Origin: Gemmatimonas sp966096095
GTDB lineage: Bacteria; Gemmatimonadota; Gemmatimonadetes; Gemmatimonadales; Gemmatimonadaceae
DNA: 64,000 nt
Reading direction: 5' to 3'
Assembly (NCBI GenBank): GCA_966096095.1
Contig: CBHTUR010000006.1
Coordinates: forward strand, 1-64,000
In this document: positions 1 through 8,436 of the stretch, in pieces
Layout: each line of letters opens with the position of its first letter
Numbering within the stretch: position 1 is the first letter of the stretch
Notes under the pieces: generated by a model
Told to the model about the DNA's origin: nothing
The model's database searches: none
Seen by the model: the letters and a program-made list of their open reading frames with translations, nothing else
Position numbers and translations under genes: made by a program

Positions 1-274
1 TCGGTGTCCAGCCTTCGTCGGTGGCGTTCTCGGCGCCCCAGATGCATTCGGCGGTTTCCTGCGTGACCGCCTTGAATCGCTGATCAAGCTCGGCGAGCAT
101 CTCGCGGTTCTCGACCGTGATGGTCTGTTTGCGCAGACGGCGCGCGAGTTCGTGCCGCGCGTCGATGTCGTTGAGGTAGTCGTCCATCGTGAGCGTGTAA
201 CCGCGCTCGACGCTGTCGACGATGCGCGCCCAGTGTGCGATGAGTGCTGGAATATTCACACGGGCAAGCGTCAC
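1..274 (-). CDS. Small immunity-like protein, partial (3' end beyond the window)
   Basis: Reading from a GTG at 274 down to base 1 gives 91 codons without a stop. The protein begins VTLARVNIPALIAHWARI and ends in the window with CIWGAENATDEGWTP. It is hydrophilic and shows no signal peptide or membrane segment, so it is probably cytoplasmic. The GTG overlaps the TGA of the upstream toxin-like gene in a GTGA arrangement, which implies translational coupling. From memory, small proteins with a DDYLND motif and an EGWTP-type C-terminus occur beside secreted toxins; I could not check this. Overlap, small size and position after a toxin-like gene suggest a cognate immunity protein. The immunity role is inference, and the C-terminus is not visible. 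Confidence 0.6.
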   Translation of the reverse strand, partial: MTLARVNIPALIAHWARIVDSVERGYTLTMDDYLNDIDARHELARRLRKQTITVENREMLAELDQRFKAVTQETAECIWGAENATDEGWTP

Positions 275-756
275 AGCTCAGGCCTCCGTCTGGCCTGACG
301 ACGAAAGTACGCTTCGCCGTCGTTGGGTTTGAAGAACGTACGGATCGTGCCGTCTCGGTCATTGGCCTCGAACGCGCCGCTCTTCTTGTCAAAGCGCGAA
401 ACCACGCCGTCGGCCGGCCGCACAATTTCCAGGATATCGCCAACGGGTTCGGCGTCGCGCAGTTGCTGCGCGAGCCGCAGATATTCCGCTTTGGTGATGT
501 TGCCAAACTCCGCGCCATGCTTGGCGAAGTGTTCATCGAGTTTGGCCGCTGAGCGAAAGCCGACGTCGGGTTGCCCAACGCGGACGCGGGGGGCAAGACC
601 GCCCGCGGCGCCGCCGACTGCGGGCTCGGACGTTGGCGCACTCGCGGTCGCACTGGTCGATGGCTGCGAGGATGTCGGTGGCGACGGCGCCGCGCCGCGA
701 CGCAGCGTGATCCAGACGGCGACAACCACCACGAGGAGAGCGAGCAGGCGACGCAT
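271..756 (-). CDS. Membrane-anchored protein with polymorphic-toxin-like C-terminal domain
   Basis: The protein has 161 residues. An N-terminal hydrophobic segment (residues 3-17, LLALLVVVVAVW) is a signal peptide or anchor. A Pro/Ser/Thr/Ala-rich linker (about 23-55) follows, then a compact C-terminal domain (about 70-155) with HFAKHGAEFG, an aromatic EYLRLAQ helix, GVVSRFD and DGTIRTFFKPNDGEAYF. The KHG-x-EFG plus DGTIRT(F/Y)(F/Y)KP pattern is, from memory, that of C-terminal nuclease domains in polymorphic toxins (BECR-like fold). The domain normally sits at the end of large secreted proteins, so a 161-residue single-domain version is unusual. The start lies 8 bp after the sialidase-like gene, and the stop overlaps the immunity-like gene. 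A toxin role is likely but unproven; it could be a domesticated domain. Confidence 0.65.
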   Translation of the reverse strand: MRRLLALLVVVVAVWITLRRGAAPSPPTSSQPSTSATASAPTSEPAVGGAAGGLAPRVRVGQPDVGFRSAAKLDEHFAKHGAEFGNITKAEYLRLAQQLRDAEPVGDILEIVRPADGVVSRFDKKSGAFEANDRDGTIRTFFKPNDGEAYFRRQARRRPEL

Positions 757-764
757 TCGCTGAG

Positions 765-1991
765 CTAGTGCGGGCGAGAGGTGAGTGACGTCAGTGCATC
801 GTCGAGCGCGCGCGGGTTAAGGCGCACCGTTGCGATCCACGGTGGCTGGTTCGCCGTCCAGTGACCATAGGTGGTGGTCACAATCGTCCCGTCGCGCAGC
901 AGCACGAGACCTGGATACGACGAGTCCCACGCATCGGTGTTGTCCATCAAACGTACACGAAATCCCGCGCTGATTCCCGAGGTGAGTTCGGCGAACGTTC
1001 CGATCCACGCCACCCAGTCGCCCTTACTGGGACTGTTGGGCGCCATGTCGCGAAAAGTCGCGAACAGGCGGCCGTCCGGAAGGTAGGCGACCACGTGACG
1101 ATCGCCCGTAAGTGCCGACGATACGGGCCGGGGCGCACTCCAGCTGACGCCTTCATCGTCGGAGCTAATGAACTGCGAGGGCTGCGTCCGACGATTCTCG
1201 CGCAACAAGACCACGATGCGCTTGCCATCGGGCGAGCGAAGCGCCCCCGGCTCACACAGGTCGATGTCTGGACGCGAAGCGATGGCAACTGGTTCCTCCC
1301 AGTGCAGACCGCCATCGTGCGACAGCGTCTTGTATACGACGAACACGCCACGTTTGCCCGAGTTGGTGATGAAGCGGCCGTCATCGTGGAAGAGCGCCAT
1401 GTAGTCGCCGTTCTTGAGGCGCACGAGCGACGCCATGGCCACGATACCGCCGAAACGGCCAATTGGTTCGAGCGGTGACCAATGATTGCCGTCGTCGCTC
1501 GACACGCTCAGTCGAATGGGATAGAGACCCGAGAACATGATGAGGCGCTTCACGCCCGCACGATCGATTGTGCGATAGATCGTCGGTGTCTCTTTCGAAG
1601 TACTCCAGTTGTCGGGCACGGGGAGTCGCGCACTCCACGTGCGACCGCCGTCAACACTGCGCTTGAGTTGCACCGCGCCCTCACCGTGTCCGCGCGGATA
1701 GACCGCCAACATCGTGTGACCGTCTTCCAAGAGGACCGTTGTTGGATGGCCGAGATATTGTCCGGGTTCCCGATCGACCACGATGGGCAACGTTGAATCA
1801 CCGGCGAGGTCGACGGTCGGAACGCCGAGCGCCGCGCGCGTGTCGAGGAGGGAAGCGCGCAAGGCGGTGCGTGGCGCGGCGTCACTGGCTGGTGGCGAAT
1901 CCGACGCGGCGGCGCGCCGATTTGGATGCGCGCACGCGTGCGTGCTCGCCATGAGCAGCACGCCGATGGTGACGCGATACGGCGCGTTCAT
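765..1991 (-). CDS. Secreted BNR-repeat sialidase-like protein
   Basis: The protein has 408 residues with an N-terminal signal sequence (about 1-22). Asp-box (BNR) motifs recur around the chain: SVDGGRTW, SSDDGNHW, LSHDGGLHW and SSDDEGVSW. This spacing matches the six-bladed propeller of the GH33-type sialidase superfamily. Many proteins of this superfamily are not true sialidases, and I cannot place the full Arg triad and Tyr/Glu pair with confidence, so the substrate is open. The start overlaps the stop of the upstream ABC membrane-domain gene by 4 bp (ATGA), and the toxin-like gene starts 8 bp after its stop. It is therefore the fourth gene of a six-gene operon and probably acts in the periplasm or outside the cell. 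Confidence 0.8.
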   Translation of the reverse strand: MNAPYRVTIGVLLMASTHACAHPNRRAAASDSPPASDAAPRTALRASLLDTRAALGVPTVDLAGDSTLPIVVDREPGQYLGHPTTVLLEDGHTMLAVYPRGHGEGAVQLKRSVDGGRTWSARLPVPDNWSTSKETPTIYRTIDRAGVKRLIMFSGLYPIRLSVSSDDGNHWSPLEPIGRFGGIVAMASLVRLKNGDYMALFHDDGRFITNSGKRGVFVVYKTLSHDGGLHWEEPVAIASRPDIDLCEPGALRSPDGKRIVVLLRENRRTQPSQFISSDDEGVSWSAPRPVSSALTGDRHVVAYLPDGRLFATFRDMAPNSPSKGDWVAWIGTFAELTSGISAGFRVRLMDNTDAWDSSYPGLVLLRDGTIVTTTYGHWTANQPPWIATVRLNPRALDDALTSLTSRPH

Positions 1992-2860
1992 GCCGCCGCC
2001 GGCTCGTCGGGGCGATTCATACGACGCAGAATATCGCGCAGTGCCGCGAGTCGCTGAATCGTATAGGGAATCGTGTCGAGCCCGGTGGTGAAGCGCAGCA
2101 CGTAATTGTAGAGCGCGACAAGCACGCCGGCCTTGAGTGGCGATCCGGTGAGCACGGTTGAGGCCAGCAGCGAGCCGGCCAGCACGGCGAGAATAACCAG
2201 TTCATTGGCGCCGAAATTCCACGCCTCCTGGTTGGAGAGTTTCACCTGCCAGCGCCGAAGCGCGTTGTAGTGCTGACGAACAAGCTCCGGGTCTTCGCTG
2301 GCGATGACATCGACTTGTCGTTCGAGCTCATCGTGTTTGTGCACGTTCAGTACGGCAGTACGACGACCGTAGAGCAAGCTGAACGCGCCGACGGGCACGA
2401 GTGCGGCGGCGCAGATGAGCACGACGGTGCGATCGTAGAAGAGCAGGATGACGAGCGACCCGAACACGTTGTAGGCCGCTTCGAGCACATACACGAGATC
2501 GTACTGCAGGAATTCGACGATTTCGCGCGCGAGCGACGAGTACGCACTGCGTCGCGAGATGTCGAGCTCGTCGCTCGTCTTCTCGAAGAGACTCGTGATG
2601 AATCGTGTATAGATCGCCGAGAAGGTGCGCGTGTCGACGAGCTGACGCGCCATGCCCACGAGGAGCCAGGCGAGATGCACACTGACCAGTTGCAGCAGGC
2701 CGGTGGTCTCGCCGATGAGCAGATCGTCAACCGCTTTGCCGAGGAAGTACGGCCGCGCGAGGCTACCGGCCATCTCCAGCGCAAAGAGCGAGTACGTGAT
2801 GGCAATCGACCATCGATATTCGCTGAGAGTGCGTCGGATCGGCGACGGCCGCGGGATCAT
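1988..2860 (-). CDS. ABC exporter-type six-helix membrane domain without ATPase
   Basis: The protein has 290 residues. Hydrophobic segments lie near residues 17-35, 53-70, 125-145, 148-165, 220-240 and 243-265, with long amphipathic stretches between them, as in the transmembrane half of type-IV ABC exporters. It contains no Walker A, signature or Walker B motif and ends soon after the last helix, so the nucleotide-binding domain is absent, not just undetected. No ATPase gene lies nearby in the window. It overlaps both neighbours by 4 bp, so it belongs firmly to the ATP-grasp/SET operon. It may pair with an ATPase encoded elsewhere, or may have lost transport and serve as a sensor or scaffold. 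The fold call is good; the function is unknown. Confidence 0.7.
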   Translation of the reverse strand: MIPRPSPIRRTLSEYRWSIAITYSLFALEMAGSLARPYFLGKAVDDLLIGETTGLLQLVSVHLAWLLVGMARQLVDTRTFSAIYTRFITSLFEKTSDELDISRRSAYSSLAREIVEFLQYDLVYVLEAAYNVFGSLVILLFYDRTVVLICAAALVPVGAFSLLYGRRTAVLNVHKHDELERQVDVIASEDPELVRQHYNALRRWQVKLSNQEAWNFGANELVILAVLAGSLLASTVLTGSPLKAGVLVALYNYVLRFTTGLDTIPYTIQRLAALRDILRRMNRPDEPAAA

Positions 2861-4287
2861 GGCACGTCGATTGGGCTTCGTTGCGTGACCGAGTTTCCGA
2901 GCGTGCCGATAATGCGGCCGCGACAGTTGGACGACCCACAGCGACAGTCGAACGGTTCACTCAGCTCATTCATCGCCGACCCATAGTCGAGTGTGAGCTC
3001 TTCTCCGCGTGCGATGTCATGGAGTGCGATCACGTCGAGGCCGCGGAAGACCGTATTCGGCAGACACGAATGATTTTGCGGTCGCCAAGCGGTGGGGTCG
3101 TCGGACCAGAGCGCATAGACGCTCTGGCTGATCGGGTACGCGTACCGACGAAACTCGAGTCGCTGTTCGGCGCTCCACGTTTTCTGCACATGCGGCAGCG
3201 TGGCGAGGTTGAAGCGGCGCTCTTCGCCCGGAAAGACCACATCGCCCGCCGCAAACGGGACAACCGCGAACGTCCCGTAGCCCGCGATGGAATCGCCGCG
3301 GACTTCGGTGATCGGTTGGCGATGCGCGTGTCGAGCCATGCCTTCCTGCACGATCAGCGAAAGAAAACCGGCCGGTCCGATGCCGTCGAACTTGAGAATG
3401 TGGTCGGCGGACCCTTCGGACCCTTCGGGATAGAACACCGAACAGGTGAAGTTGATCTCGAGAAAATACAGCGTGCCGTCACGCCCCTGCCGGAAATCGA
3501 GCCGCGCGTACCCGACCCCGCGAAAGCCGCGGAAAATCCGCACCGCCGCGTCGGTCAAACGCGCCGCGAGCGCCGCATCCTGAACCGGTCGGTTGGCGTG
3601 TGGGTGGAGGGCGGACGTCTTCAACGCATACGTCTTGAAACGGGGGCCGTCGGCGAAGTCGTACTCGACCGGGCGAAACGCGCGCACGTCGCCGTGCCCC
3701 GTGGCGGCCACGAGCACGGTGAACTCTGGGCCGTCGATGTACTCCTCCACCAGCAACGACGGAAATTCACCAAGCTGGTGCTGGACGACCTTCGCCAGTT
3801 GTTCGGCCGATTCCACGCGCGAGTCGTCGTCGACGCCGCGGCTGTCGCCGGCGTGCGCCGGCTTCACGAACAGCGGGAAGTTGAGCGCGCCGGCGTTGAT
3901 CTCCCGATCGGAGGTGACCACGACGTGGCGCGGTGTTGCGACGCCCGCTGAATACGCCACGTACTTCATGAGTGGCTTGGGCGGATCGTAGAGCTCCGGC
4001 GAGGGGCCGGTGTAGGGCAAACCGAGCAGTTCGAGCGCGTGAATGACATCGATCGAGGGCACATCCCAGTCGAGATAGCCCTCGCAGAGGTTCACATAGA
4101 TGTCGTAGCCCGTTCGTTTGCATTCCTGCAATTGCCGAAACACCGTGCGCTTGTCGAGGAAGACATGCGTGACGGCCGCCTCCGGCAGGAAGGGTGCCAG
4201 ATCGCGTGGCGGATCGTAGTGCCGGTAGTCGACGGTTGAGGCGCTATAGTCGGGTTGCAGCACGCAGACGCGCAGAGGCGTCGTCAT
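2857..4287 (-). CDS. ATP-grasp ligase fused to a SET-domain methyltransferase
   Basis: The protein has 476 residues. Residues about 1-330 are an ATP-grasp ligase of the D-Ala-D-Ala-ligase type: LCEGYLD, PYTGPSPELYDPPKPLMK, the lysine strand LFVKPAHAGDSRGV, the LLVEEYIDGPEFTV strand, and the metal-site segment LYFLEINFTCSVFYPEG. Residues about 335-460 are a SET domain: IAGYGTFAVVPFAAGDVVF, the hallmark NHSCLPN at 405-411, and GEELTLDYG. A post-SET zinc motif FDCRCGSSNCRG follows (Cys 448, 450 and 455). SET domains transfer methyl groups from S-adenosylmethionine, usually to lysine; ATP-grasp enzymes form amide bonds through acyl-phosphates. One chain could therefore ligate and methylate a peptide or protein. 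It overlaps the ABC membrane-domain gene by 4 bp. The domains are clear; the substrate is unknown. Confidence 0.85.
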   Translation of the reverse strand: MTTPLRVCVLQPDYSASTVDYRHYDPPRDLAPFLPEAAVTHVFLDKRTVFRQLQECKRTGYDIYVNLCEGYLDWDVPSIDVIHALELLGLPYTGPSPELYDPPKPLMKYVAYSAGVATPRHVVVTSDREINAGALNFPLFVKPAHAGDSRGVDDDSRVESAEQLAKVVQHQLGEFPSLLVEEYIDGPEFTVLVAATGHGDVRAFRPVEYDFADGPRFKTYALKTSALHPHANRPVQDAALAARLTDAAVRIFRGFRGVGYARLDFRQGRDGTLYFLEINFTCSVFYPEGSEGSADHILKFDGIGPAGFLSLIVQEGMARHAHRQPITEVRGDSIAGYGTFAVVPFAAGDVVFPGEERRFNLATLPHVQKTWSAEQRLEFRRYAYPISQSVYALWSDDPTAWRPQNHSCLPNTVFRGLDVIALHDIARGEELTLDYGSAMNELSEPFDCRCGSSNCRGRIIGTLGNSVTQRSPIDVP

Positions 4288-4311
4288 TCGCGCCCACTCT
4301 GGAACCGGCGC

Positions 4312-5493
4312 TTATGCAACCCGGAGATTCCGCGACTTGAGTTTTTCCGCGCGCTGGGACTGGCGATGCAGGCGGCGATGACGTCGCTCGGCGTGCCGCA
4401 ACAGTTGGGCGACGAGCGCCTCATAGCCGACGCCCGCGAACCGCAGGATGGCGCCGATCGAGGTGAAGTTTTCGTCTTCGGAGAGCCCGCACTGTGCGTT
4501 GACCTCGAGCACAAACAACTCGCCCGTCTCGGCGTCTTCGCGGAGGTCGACGCGACCATATCCGACTCCACCAACCGCGACATAGGCATCCCAGCTGACT
4601 TGCTTGACCAGCGCCGCCTTCGCCGCTCTCATCCGCGCGTACTCCCACAGGAACTCGCCTTCAGGGAGCGGGGACTCCTCGTCGTAGAACTCCCAGAGGC
4701 GATCGAACGACAAGAATTGCTGCGTGGGCGGTAGCCGCCGATTGAACACCCGTTCGACGGGTGGATAGATGCGACGATGGCGCGCGTCGTCGTGGTCACC
4801 GACGATAAAGGTGGTGTATTCCCGGCCGGCGACGAACTCCTCGGCGATGAGTCCACCGGCGGCGAGGTCCCAGCCCCGATAGCCATCGGAGAGTAGCTGA
4901 ACACGCTCCGCGAGTTGCTCGGGCGTATGCACGACGTTGTTGACGCTGATGCCGAGACTTCCGGCGGAGACCGCCGGTTTGACGATGAGCGGACGGCCCG
5001 GTCGCTGGAAAACGGTATCCCAATCGGACTGCCTGGCTTCGACGACGCTCCACGGTGCGTTGGGAACGCCGGCGTCGTCGAAGGCGCGCTTCATATCGAT
5101 CTTGGACGTGGTCAGATCGTAGAAGGCTCGATTGGAGCCGGTGTAGGGAATGCCGGCGCGTTCGAGTGCGTCGATAACCGAGACGCCGGGAACGCTGTGC
5201 AGTTCATCGCCATCGCAGAGGTTGATGCAGCAGGTGACGCCCGCCTGGAGCATCTGCTGCATGGTCGACTCGATGGTCTGCATGGTGACCGGCTGCCAGT
5301 GCCAGTCGATGCCGAGTGCGGCAAAGGCGCGAGCAAACTCCTCGCGCCCTTGTTCAAAGTCTCCGTAATACTGGAGGTGATCGTCGCTGAGCGGCATCGT
5401 CGGCACGAGCACCCAGATGAGCGAGGTCGGCGAGATGCGCGACGCGTTGATGGTCGCCGCCGGCAGCGCATGATTCTGAGGCCGATTCAGCAT
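4312..5493 (-). CDS. ATP-grasp ligase (D-Ala-D-Ala ligase-like)
   Basis: The protein has 393 residues from the ATG at 5493. An in-frame ATG at 5580 would add 29 residues of unlikely composition, so I prefer 5493. Features are NLCDGDELHS and PYTGSNRAFYDLTTSKIDMK in the N-terminal lobe, the ATP-binding lysine strand LIVKPAVSAGSLGI, the LIAEEFVAGREYT strand, and the metal site LFVLEVNAQCGLSEDENFTS. These are paralogous to the segments in the next gene 24 bp downstream, so the two ligases probably arose by duplication; this copy lacks the SET domain. It is the first gene of the minus-strand operon running to base 1. It is unlikely to be the cell-wall Ddl enzyme because of its context and partner. 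It more likely ligates a special peptide or metabolite. Confidence 0.8.
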   Translation of the reverse strand: MLNRPQNHALPAATINASRISPTSLIWVLVPTMPLSDDHLQYYGDFEQGREEFARAFAALGIDWHWQPVTMQTIESTMQQMLQAGVTCCINLCDGDELHSVPGVSVIDALERAGIPYTGSNRAFYDLTTSKIDMKRAFDDAGVPNAPWSVVEARQSDWDTVFQRPGRPLIVKPAVSAGSLGISVNNVVHTPEQLAERVQLLSDGYRGWDLAAGGLIAEEFVAGREYTTFIVGDHDDARHRRIYPPVERVFNRRLPPTQQFLSFDRLWEFYDEESPLPEGEFLWEYARMRAAKAALVKQVSWDAYVAVGGVGYGRVDLREDAETGELFVLEVNAQCGLSEDENFTSIGAILRFAGVGYEALVAQLLRHAERRHRRLHRQSQRAEKLKSRNLRVA

Positions 5494-5611
5494 GCACCAT
5501 GCTACGGTCCAATAGCCGATTGCACAACTGGATTTTGCGCCGATGCCTTGGCGACAATGAGGGAGCGCCGCTGCCGACATCGGCGTCCGCGGCGCATACT
5601 ATTTTCCAGCC

Positions 5612-6472
5612 ATGACCATCGTCCACGAACTCCTCGATCTGCTCGAACTCGAGCCGCTGGAAGTCAACATCTACCGTGGCCGGAATCGCGACCTCGGCAC
5701 AGGGCGCGTATTTGGCGGACAGGTGTTCGCGCAAGCGCTGGTGGCTGCGCGTCGAACCGTCGACGAGCCACGAGAAGCGCACTCGGTCCATGGGTATTTT
5801 CTGCGGCCGGGCGACTTGAAAGTGCCGATCGTGTTTTTCGTCGATCGGCCGCGTGACGGCGGCAGTTTTACCAGTCGTCGCGTGACGGCGATTCAGCACG
5901 GCGAGGCGATCTTCCACCTGTCGGCGTCGTTTCAGGTGCGCGAGGGCGGGCTTGATCATCAGGCGGGCATGCCGGACGTGCCCGCGCCGGACACGCTCAA
6001 ACCGGAACTCGAGGAGCTTCGCGAACGCGTAGCGCAGCTGCCCGAAGAGCTGCGATCGGTGCTCACGCAGGACCGACCGCTCGACTTCCGGATGGTGCCG
6101 TCGTCGGAGCATGACTGGCGTCACGGCGCCCCGGCGCGCGCGATGTGGTTTCGGGTCATCGAGCCGTTGCCGGACTCGCCCATCGTGCATCAGGCGATTC
6201 TCGCCTACGCGTCGGACTACGGATTCCTGCCGACGACATTGTTGGCACACAACGTCTCGTATCGCGACCCGCGGCTTCAACTCGCGTCGATCGACCACAC
6301 GCTGTGGATGCATCGCGATTTCCGCGCCGACGACTGGCTACTGTACGTGATGGATAGTCCGTCAGCCGCTGGTGCGCGCGGCTTTGTGCGCGGCCAGGTG
6401 TTCACGCAGAGCGGGGAACTGGTGGCGTCGGTGGCGCAGGAAGGACTGATTCGGTTGCGCGAGACGCGCTGA
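5612..6472 (+). CDS. tesB: Acyl-CoA thioesterase II (TesB family)
   Basis: The protein has 286 residues, the usual TesB length, with a double hot-dog fold. N-terminal hot-dog signatures are YRGRNRD, RVFGGQVFAQALVAA and SVHGYFLRPGD; C-terminal ones are AYASDYGFLPTTL, which holds the catalytic Asp region, SIDHTLWMHRDF, and GARGFVRGQVFTQSGELVAS. TesB hydrolyses medium- to long-chain acyl-CoAs to free fatty acid and CoA in the cytoplasm. It starts at the ATG at 5612 and is divergent from the ATP-grasp operon, with 118 bp between starts, so the promoters of both must lie in that gap. It looks like a housekeeping gene outside the operon. Confidence 0.93.
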   Translation: MTIVHELLDLLELEPLEVNIYRGRNRDLGTGRVFGGQVFAQALVAARRTVDEPREAHSVHGYFLRPGDLKVPIVFFVDRPRDGGSFTSRRVTAIQHGEAIFHLSASFQVREGGLDHQAGMPDVPAPDTLKPELEELRERVAQLPEELRSVLTQDRPLDFRMVPSSEHDWRHGAPARAMWFRVIEPLPDSPIVHQAILAYASDYGFLPTTLLAHNVSYRDPRLQLASIDHTLWMHRDFRADDWLLYVMDSPSAAGARGFVRGQVFTQSGELVASVAQEGLIRLRETR

Positions 6473-6952
6473 TTGATTGCCGCACTCGTGCTTGGTGCGC
6501 TGGGGCAAGTGGCGCGGCGTGCAAAGCGTTGCGAATTGATTGGCGCGGATTACACGGATGGCAAAGCGATGAACGCGGATCGGGCGTACGGCATTGATAC
6601 GGCGACGTGCGAATGCAGCTCCTTTAGTTTTTTGTGAAATGCCTTCGAGCGGCTCGGACGGATTCTCGCTCTTAACCGTGAGGCAATTCAGGACGCGCAC
6701 GGGAGTCTCCGGTGGCACGGAGCGGTCCGTGTAATCGCAGTTCAATCCGCGCAATCCGTGTTCCGTCTCGACGTCGCCTGTTGATCGGACCGCTAGTCAG
6801 CTATGCGATACATCTGACGCTGATGTGAGCGCAAATCGACTCACCGCAATCGATTGTGAGACGCCGTTCGTGAGCGCGGCTCTTGGCGTGCGCGTTCGAA
6901 CGGCGTAGCGTCCACTGATTCGCTGGCCCTTTTCCTCCTGCCCGCTCTCGTG
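6473..6952. other. 480-bp intergenic region with degenerate GGATT-type repeat arms
   Basis: I see no convincing gene here; a short minus-strand reading frame (6362-6754) overlaps tesB and shows no protein-like features. The region holds a GCGGATTACACGGAT segment near 6543 and inverted partners near 6727-6760 (CCGTGTAATC, AATCCGCGCAATCCGTG). These resemble arms of the palindromic repeat seen at 47595 and 48677, separated here by about 170 bp. The promoter of the following GH13 gene probably lies in the right-hand half, but I cannot identify it. Confidence 0.5.
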
Positions 6953-8329
6953 ATGCGACGCTCATTCCGCTCACTCTTCGCGACCTCGGCGCTGTCGCTG
7001 TGTGCTCTCGCTCCGTGCGTTCTGCGCGCCCAAGCCACTCGCGACGTGTCGCAATTGCCGACCGTGACCTCCGCGCCATGGATTCGCGATGGCGTGATCT
7101 ACGAACTCAATACACGCACGTTCTCCAAAGAAGGAACCTTCAACGCCGTGACCAAGCGACTCGGCGAATTGAAGGATCTCGGGGTCACCGTGCTCTGGAT
7201 CATGCCGATCCATCCGATTGCCGAACTGAAGAAGAAGGGAAGCATCGGGAGTCCGTATGCGGTGCGCGACTACTACGAAGTGAATCCGGCGTTCGGCACG
7301 AAGGCCGATTTCAAACGGCTCGTGCAGGAGGCGCACGGCAAAGGGCTCAAGGTCATCATCGACATCGTGGCGAATCACACAGGTTGGGACAACGTGATGA
7401 TGAAGACGCCCGCGTACTACAAGCACGACGCGAAAGGCGCGGTGATTTCACCGTACGACTGGACCGACGTCGCGGCGCTGAACTACGACAACCCGGCGCT
7501 CCGGAAGTACATGAGCGACATGCTGGTGTATTGGGCGAAAGAGTTTGAGCTCGATGGGTTTCGCTGCGACGTGGCGGGTGAAGTGCCGACGGATTTCTGG
7601 GAGTCGGCGCGTGCGGCGGTCGAAAAAGTGCGCCCCGACATCATGATGCTCGCGGAGGCGCACAAGCCGGATCTCCTGGTGAAGGCGTTCAACCTTGACT
7701 ACGCGTGGCCGTTGCATGGCGCACTGACCGACGTGTTGATGAACGGTGCGCCAGCGACGCGGTTGCGCGACGAGTGGCAGAGCGAGGTGGCTCAATTTCC
7801 CAAGGGCTCGCTGCACATGCGGATTTCCGATGACCATGACGAGACGCGAGCGATTGCGCGCTTCGGCTCGCGCGGAGCGCAGGCGGCGAGCGTCATCATG
7901 TTCACCCTCGATGGTGTACCGCTGCTGTATACGGGAATGGAAGTCGGCGACCTCGCCGAAAGCGGCGCGCCGCAACTGTTCGAAAAGCTGGATGTGTTCT
8001 GGGACGCATCGCGACGCCCCGACTTTCCCGCGTTTTATCGCGAACTGATCGCGTTTCGGAAGGCGCATTCGGTTCTGCGAAATGGCACGCTCGAATGGCT
8101 CAACAACTCTAGCGACGATCGGATTGTGAGCTATCGGCGGAAAGACGCGAGCGAGGAACTCGTGGTGGTGGTGAACACTTCCAATCGGCCTTGGATTGGC
8201 ACGATTGAGGCCAGCGGTGACTACACCGATGTGACGCCGCGCGCGAAGCCGGCGGTTGGAGGCACGGCGGCGCTCCCCGCGCTGTCGCTTGAGGCCTGGG
8301 GATATCGCGTGTTCCGCAGGGCCCGCTGA
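6953..8329 (+). CDS. Secreted GH13 alpha-amylase-family protein
   Basis: The protein has 458 residues from the ATG at 6953 (a GTG lies one codon upstream). A signal peptide ends near residue 24 (VLRAQA). The GH13 conserved regions are in order: VIIDIVANHT (region I, about 134), GFRCDVAGE with the nucleophile Asp (region II, about 202), MLAEAH with the acid Glu (region III, about 232), and ISDDHDETRAI with the transition-state Asp (region IV, about 292). The three catalytic carboxylates are present. The usual NHD of region IV reads DHD here, as in some maltogenic and trehalose-related subfamilies. It probably acts on alpha-glucans in the periplasm or outside the cell; exact specificity cannot be read from sequence. 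It stands alone, with msrA 107 bp downstream. Confidence 0.9.
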   Translation: MRRSFRSLFATSALSLCALAPCVLRAQATRDVSQLPTVTSAPWIRDGVIYELNTRTFSKEGTFNAVTKRLGELKDLGVTVLWIMPIHPIAELKKKGSIGSPYAVRDYYEVNPAFGTKADFKRLVQEAHGKGLKVIIDIVANHTGWDNVMMKTPAYYKHDAKGAVISPYDWTDVAALNYDNPALRKYMSDMLVYWAKEFELDGFRCDVAGEVPTDFWESARAAVEKVRPDIMMLAEAHKPDLLVKAFNLDYAWPLHGALTDVLMNGAPATRLRDEWQSEVAQFPKGSLHMRISDDHDETRAIARFGSRGAQAASVIMFTLDGVPLLYTGMEVGDLAESGAPQLFEKLDVFWDASRRPDFPAFYRELIAFRKAHSVLRNGTLEWLNNSSDDRIVSYRRKDASEELVVVVNTSNRPWIGTIEASGDYTDVTPRAKPAVGGTAALPALSLEAWGYRVFRRAR

Positions 8330-8436
8330 ACAGGCAGCCTTTGGTCGGAAGATCTGCGGAACTCTGCGCGGCGTAACAGACTATGTGTGGGTGGAATTCA
8401 GAGGGCAGACGCACGACTCGATGGCGGAGGCAGAGG

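Noticed and set aside
1988..2860. Frameshifted full ABC exporter
   Set aside because: No Walker motif is found in any frame downstream, and the next gene starts in an ATGA overlap, so the ATPase is truly absent here.
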